From the NCBI GenBank assembly GCA_041685075.1, contig JAWLGN010000020.1, forward strand, positions 1 through 32,974: a stretch of DNA of 32,974 nt, in the 5' to 3' direction. Position 1 is the first letter of the stretch. Every line of letters begins with the position of its first letter. Below are positions 32,156 through 32,974 of this stretch, piece after piece. Origin of the DNA: JAMCRM01 sp041685075. GTDB lineage: Bacteria; Acidobacteriota; Terriglobia; Bryobacterales; Bryobacteraceae. The notes under the pieces are model-generated. The model worked only from the letters and a program-made list of their open reading frames with translations. It was not told the origin of the DNA and did not search any database. A program made the position numbers and the translations under genes.

Positions 32156-32974
32156 TGGATACCGTAGCGGTAGTCGGGGTGGGGCTGATCGGCGGCTCCT
32201 TCGCGCTGGCGTTGAAGCGTGCCGGGTTTGGCGGCGCCATCATCGGGGTCAGCTCACCGCCGGTGACGGCGGCGGCGCTCGAGCGCGGCATCATCGACCA
32301 GGCCTTACCGCTGGAAGAAGCCGCGGCGCGCGCCGACCTGGTCTACCTCGCCCAACCTATCGGCCGCATTCTGGACACCCTGCGGCGCCTGGACCCGGTG
32401 GTGCGGGAAGGCGCGCTGGTCACCGACGCCGGCAGCACCAAGCGGGAGATTGTCGCCGCCGCCTCCATGCACCTGCGGCGGTGCCGCTTCCTGGGCGGCC
32501 ACCCCATGGCGGGGAAGGAGCGGCGCGGCGTCGAGGAGGCCGAAGCGGAGCTGTTCGAGAACCGCACCTACGCGCTTACGCCCCTCACCCCTACGGACCT
32601 CGACCCGGATTTCGTTGAATGGATTACGCGCATCGGCGCCGTGCCGGTGATCCTCGATCCGGCCGAGCACGACCGCATCGTCTCGTTTACCTCGCACCTG
32701 GCGCAACTGGCGTCCACGGCGCTCGCCGCCACCGTGGGGCAGCACGTGAAGGAACACCTGGAGATTTCCGGACCCGGCCTGGCCGATACGACCCGGCTGG
32801 CCCTGAGTTCCTACGATCTCTGGCGCGATATCGTGGCTACCAACACCGCGGAGATCCAGCGGGCGCTGGGCGCCTACATCCAGGAACTCGAACACATCCG
32901 CGAGCACTTGCACAGCCGCAGCCTGGAGGACGAGTTCCACAACGGGGCCGCGCTGGCACGGCGGCTGCGGAGTC
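32155..32974 (+). CDS. tyrA: Prephenate dehydrogenase, 3'-truncated by window edge
   Basis: Oxidises prephenate to 4-hydroxyphenylpyruvate with NAD(P)+ on the tyrosine branch. The frame runs open from the ATG at 32155 to the window end, giving 273 residues of a family usually 280-370 long, so most of the protein is present. The Rossmann motif is G8-V-G10-L-I-G13-G-S. TDAGSTK (about 99-105), HPMAGKE (116-122) and the catalytic-region TSHLAQL with H181 follow, then the helical dimerisation part with ISGPGLADTTRLA. No ACT or chorismate mutase domain is fused in the visible part. It is the seventh gene of the trp-aro operon, and further aromatic genes may follow outside. Confidence 0.95.
   Translation, partial: MDTVAVVGVGLIGGSFALALKRAGFGGAIIGVSSPPVTAAALERGIIDQALPLEEAAARADLVYLAQPIGRILDTLRRLDPVVREGALVTDAGSTKREIVAAASMHLRRCRFLGGHPMAGKERRGVEEAEAELFENRTYALTPLTPTDLDPDFVEWITRIGAVPVILDPAEHDRIVSFTSHLAQLASTALAATVGQHVKEHLEISGPGLADTTRLALSSYDLWRDIVATNTAEIQRALGAYIQELEHIREHLHSRSLEDEFHNGAALARRLRS

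Overview
The window is a high-GC, gene-dense bacterial chromosome segment, most likely from an Acidobacteriota of the Bryobacterales/Solibacter group. Three observations support this. A glucose/sorbosone dehydrogenase-like secreted protein (18953-20749) ends in what I recognise as the Solibacter-type C-terminal domain. A PadR regulator sits directly before a MacB/FtsX-like permease with no ATPase gene (24356-27402), which is the acidobacterial padR/'duplicated orphan permease' arrangement. Many genes encode small secreted proteins with very short 'MR...LLL...A' signal peptides. No rRNA, tRNA, CRISPR array, insertion sequence or phage gene was seen. Almost everything looks chromosomal and intact.

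Layout. 1-3775: arginine operon argF(partial)-argG-argH-argR, closed by a strong intrinsic terminator at 3893-3934. 4034-5617: a CAAX-type (CPBP, exosortase-associated type) membrane protease, a secreted protein of unknown function and a small Cys-rich protein. 5661-9700 (minus strand): a stand-alone degenerate receiver protein, then the B12-dependent ribonucleotide reductase nrdJ with a good NrdR-box candidate upstream, followed directly by a DinB-family protein. 10027-16182: a six-gene plus-strand cluster with an exported FG-GAP/VCBS beta-propeller, a GT2 glycosyltransferase, a Dpm1-like GT2, a DUF2304 membrane protein, a TMTC-like multipass protein with TPRs, and a GT4 glycosyltransferase. 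16166-18842 (minus): a secreted protein with an internal duplication, a DUF1080 protein and an APC amino-acid permease. 18953-24281: the sugar dehydrogenase-like protein, a DUF58 protein, a TonB-dependent receptor whose signal peptide is encoded inside the end of the DUF58 gene, and a class I methyltransferase. 24356-27402: PadR plus orphan permease. 27454-32974: trpC-trpF-trpB-trpA-aroQ-aroF-tyrA(partial), seven genes joined by six start/stop overlaps.

How the genes work together. The two ends are compact biosynthetic operons. The arginine operon carries its own repressor. The aromatic operon combines the late tryptophan steps with the first step of the shikimate pathway, chorismate mutase and prephenate dehydrogenase. 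The most interesting middle piece is 10027-16182, which reads as a self-contained surface glycosylation module. A Dpm1-like enzyme would make a polyprenyl-phosphate sugar, and a TMTC-like GT-C enzyme would use it on exported protein, with two further glycosyltransferases and an exported beta-propeller encoded alongside. That function is inferred from family membership and gene order and is not shown by the sequence. No clearly unprecedented system was found. The best leads are this glycosylation module, the triplicated promoter/start repeat in front of it, the degenerate receiver, and the overlapping DUF58/TonB reading frames.
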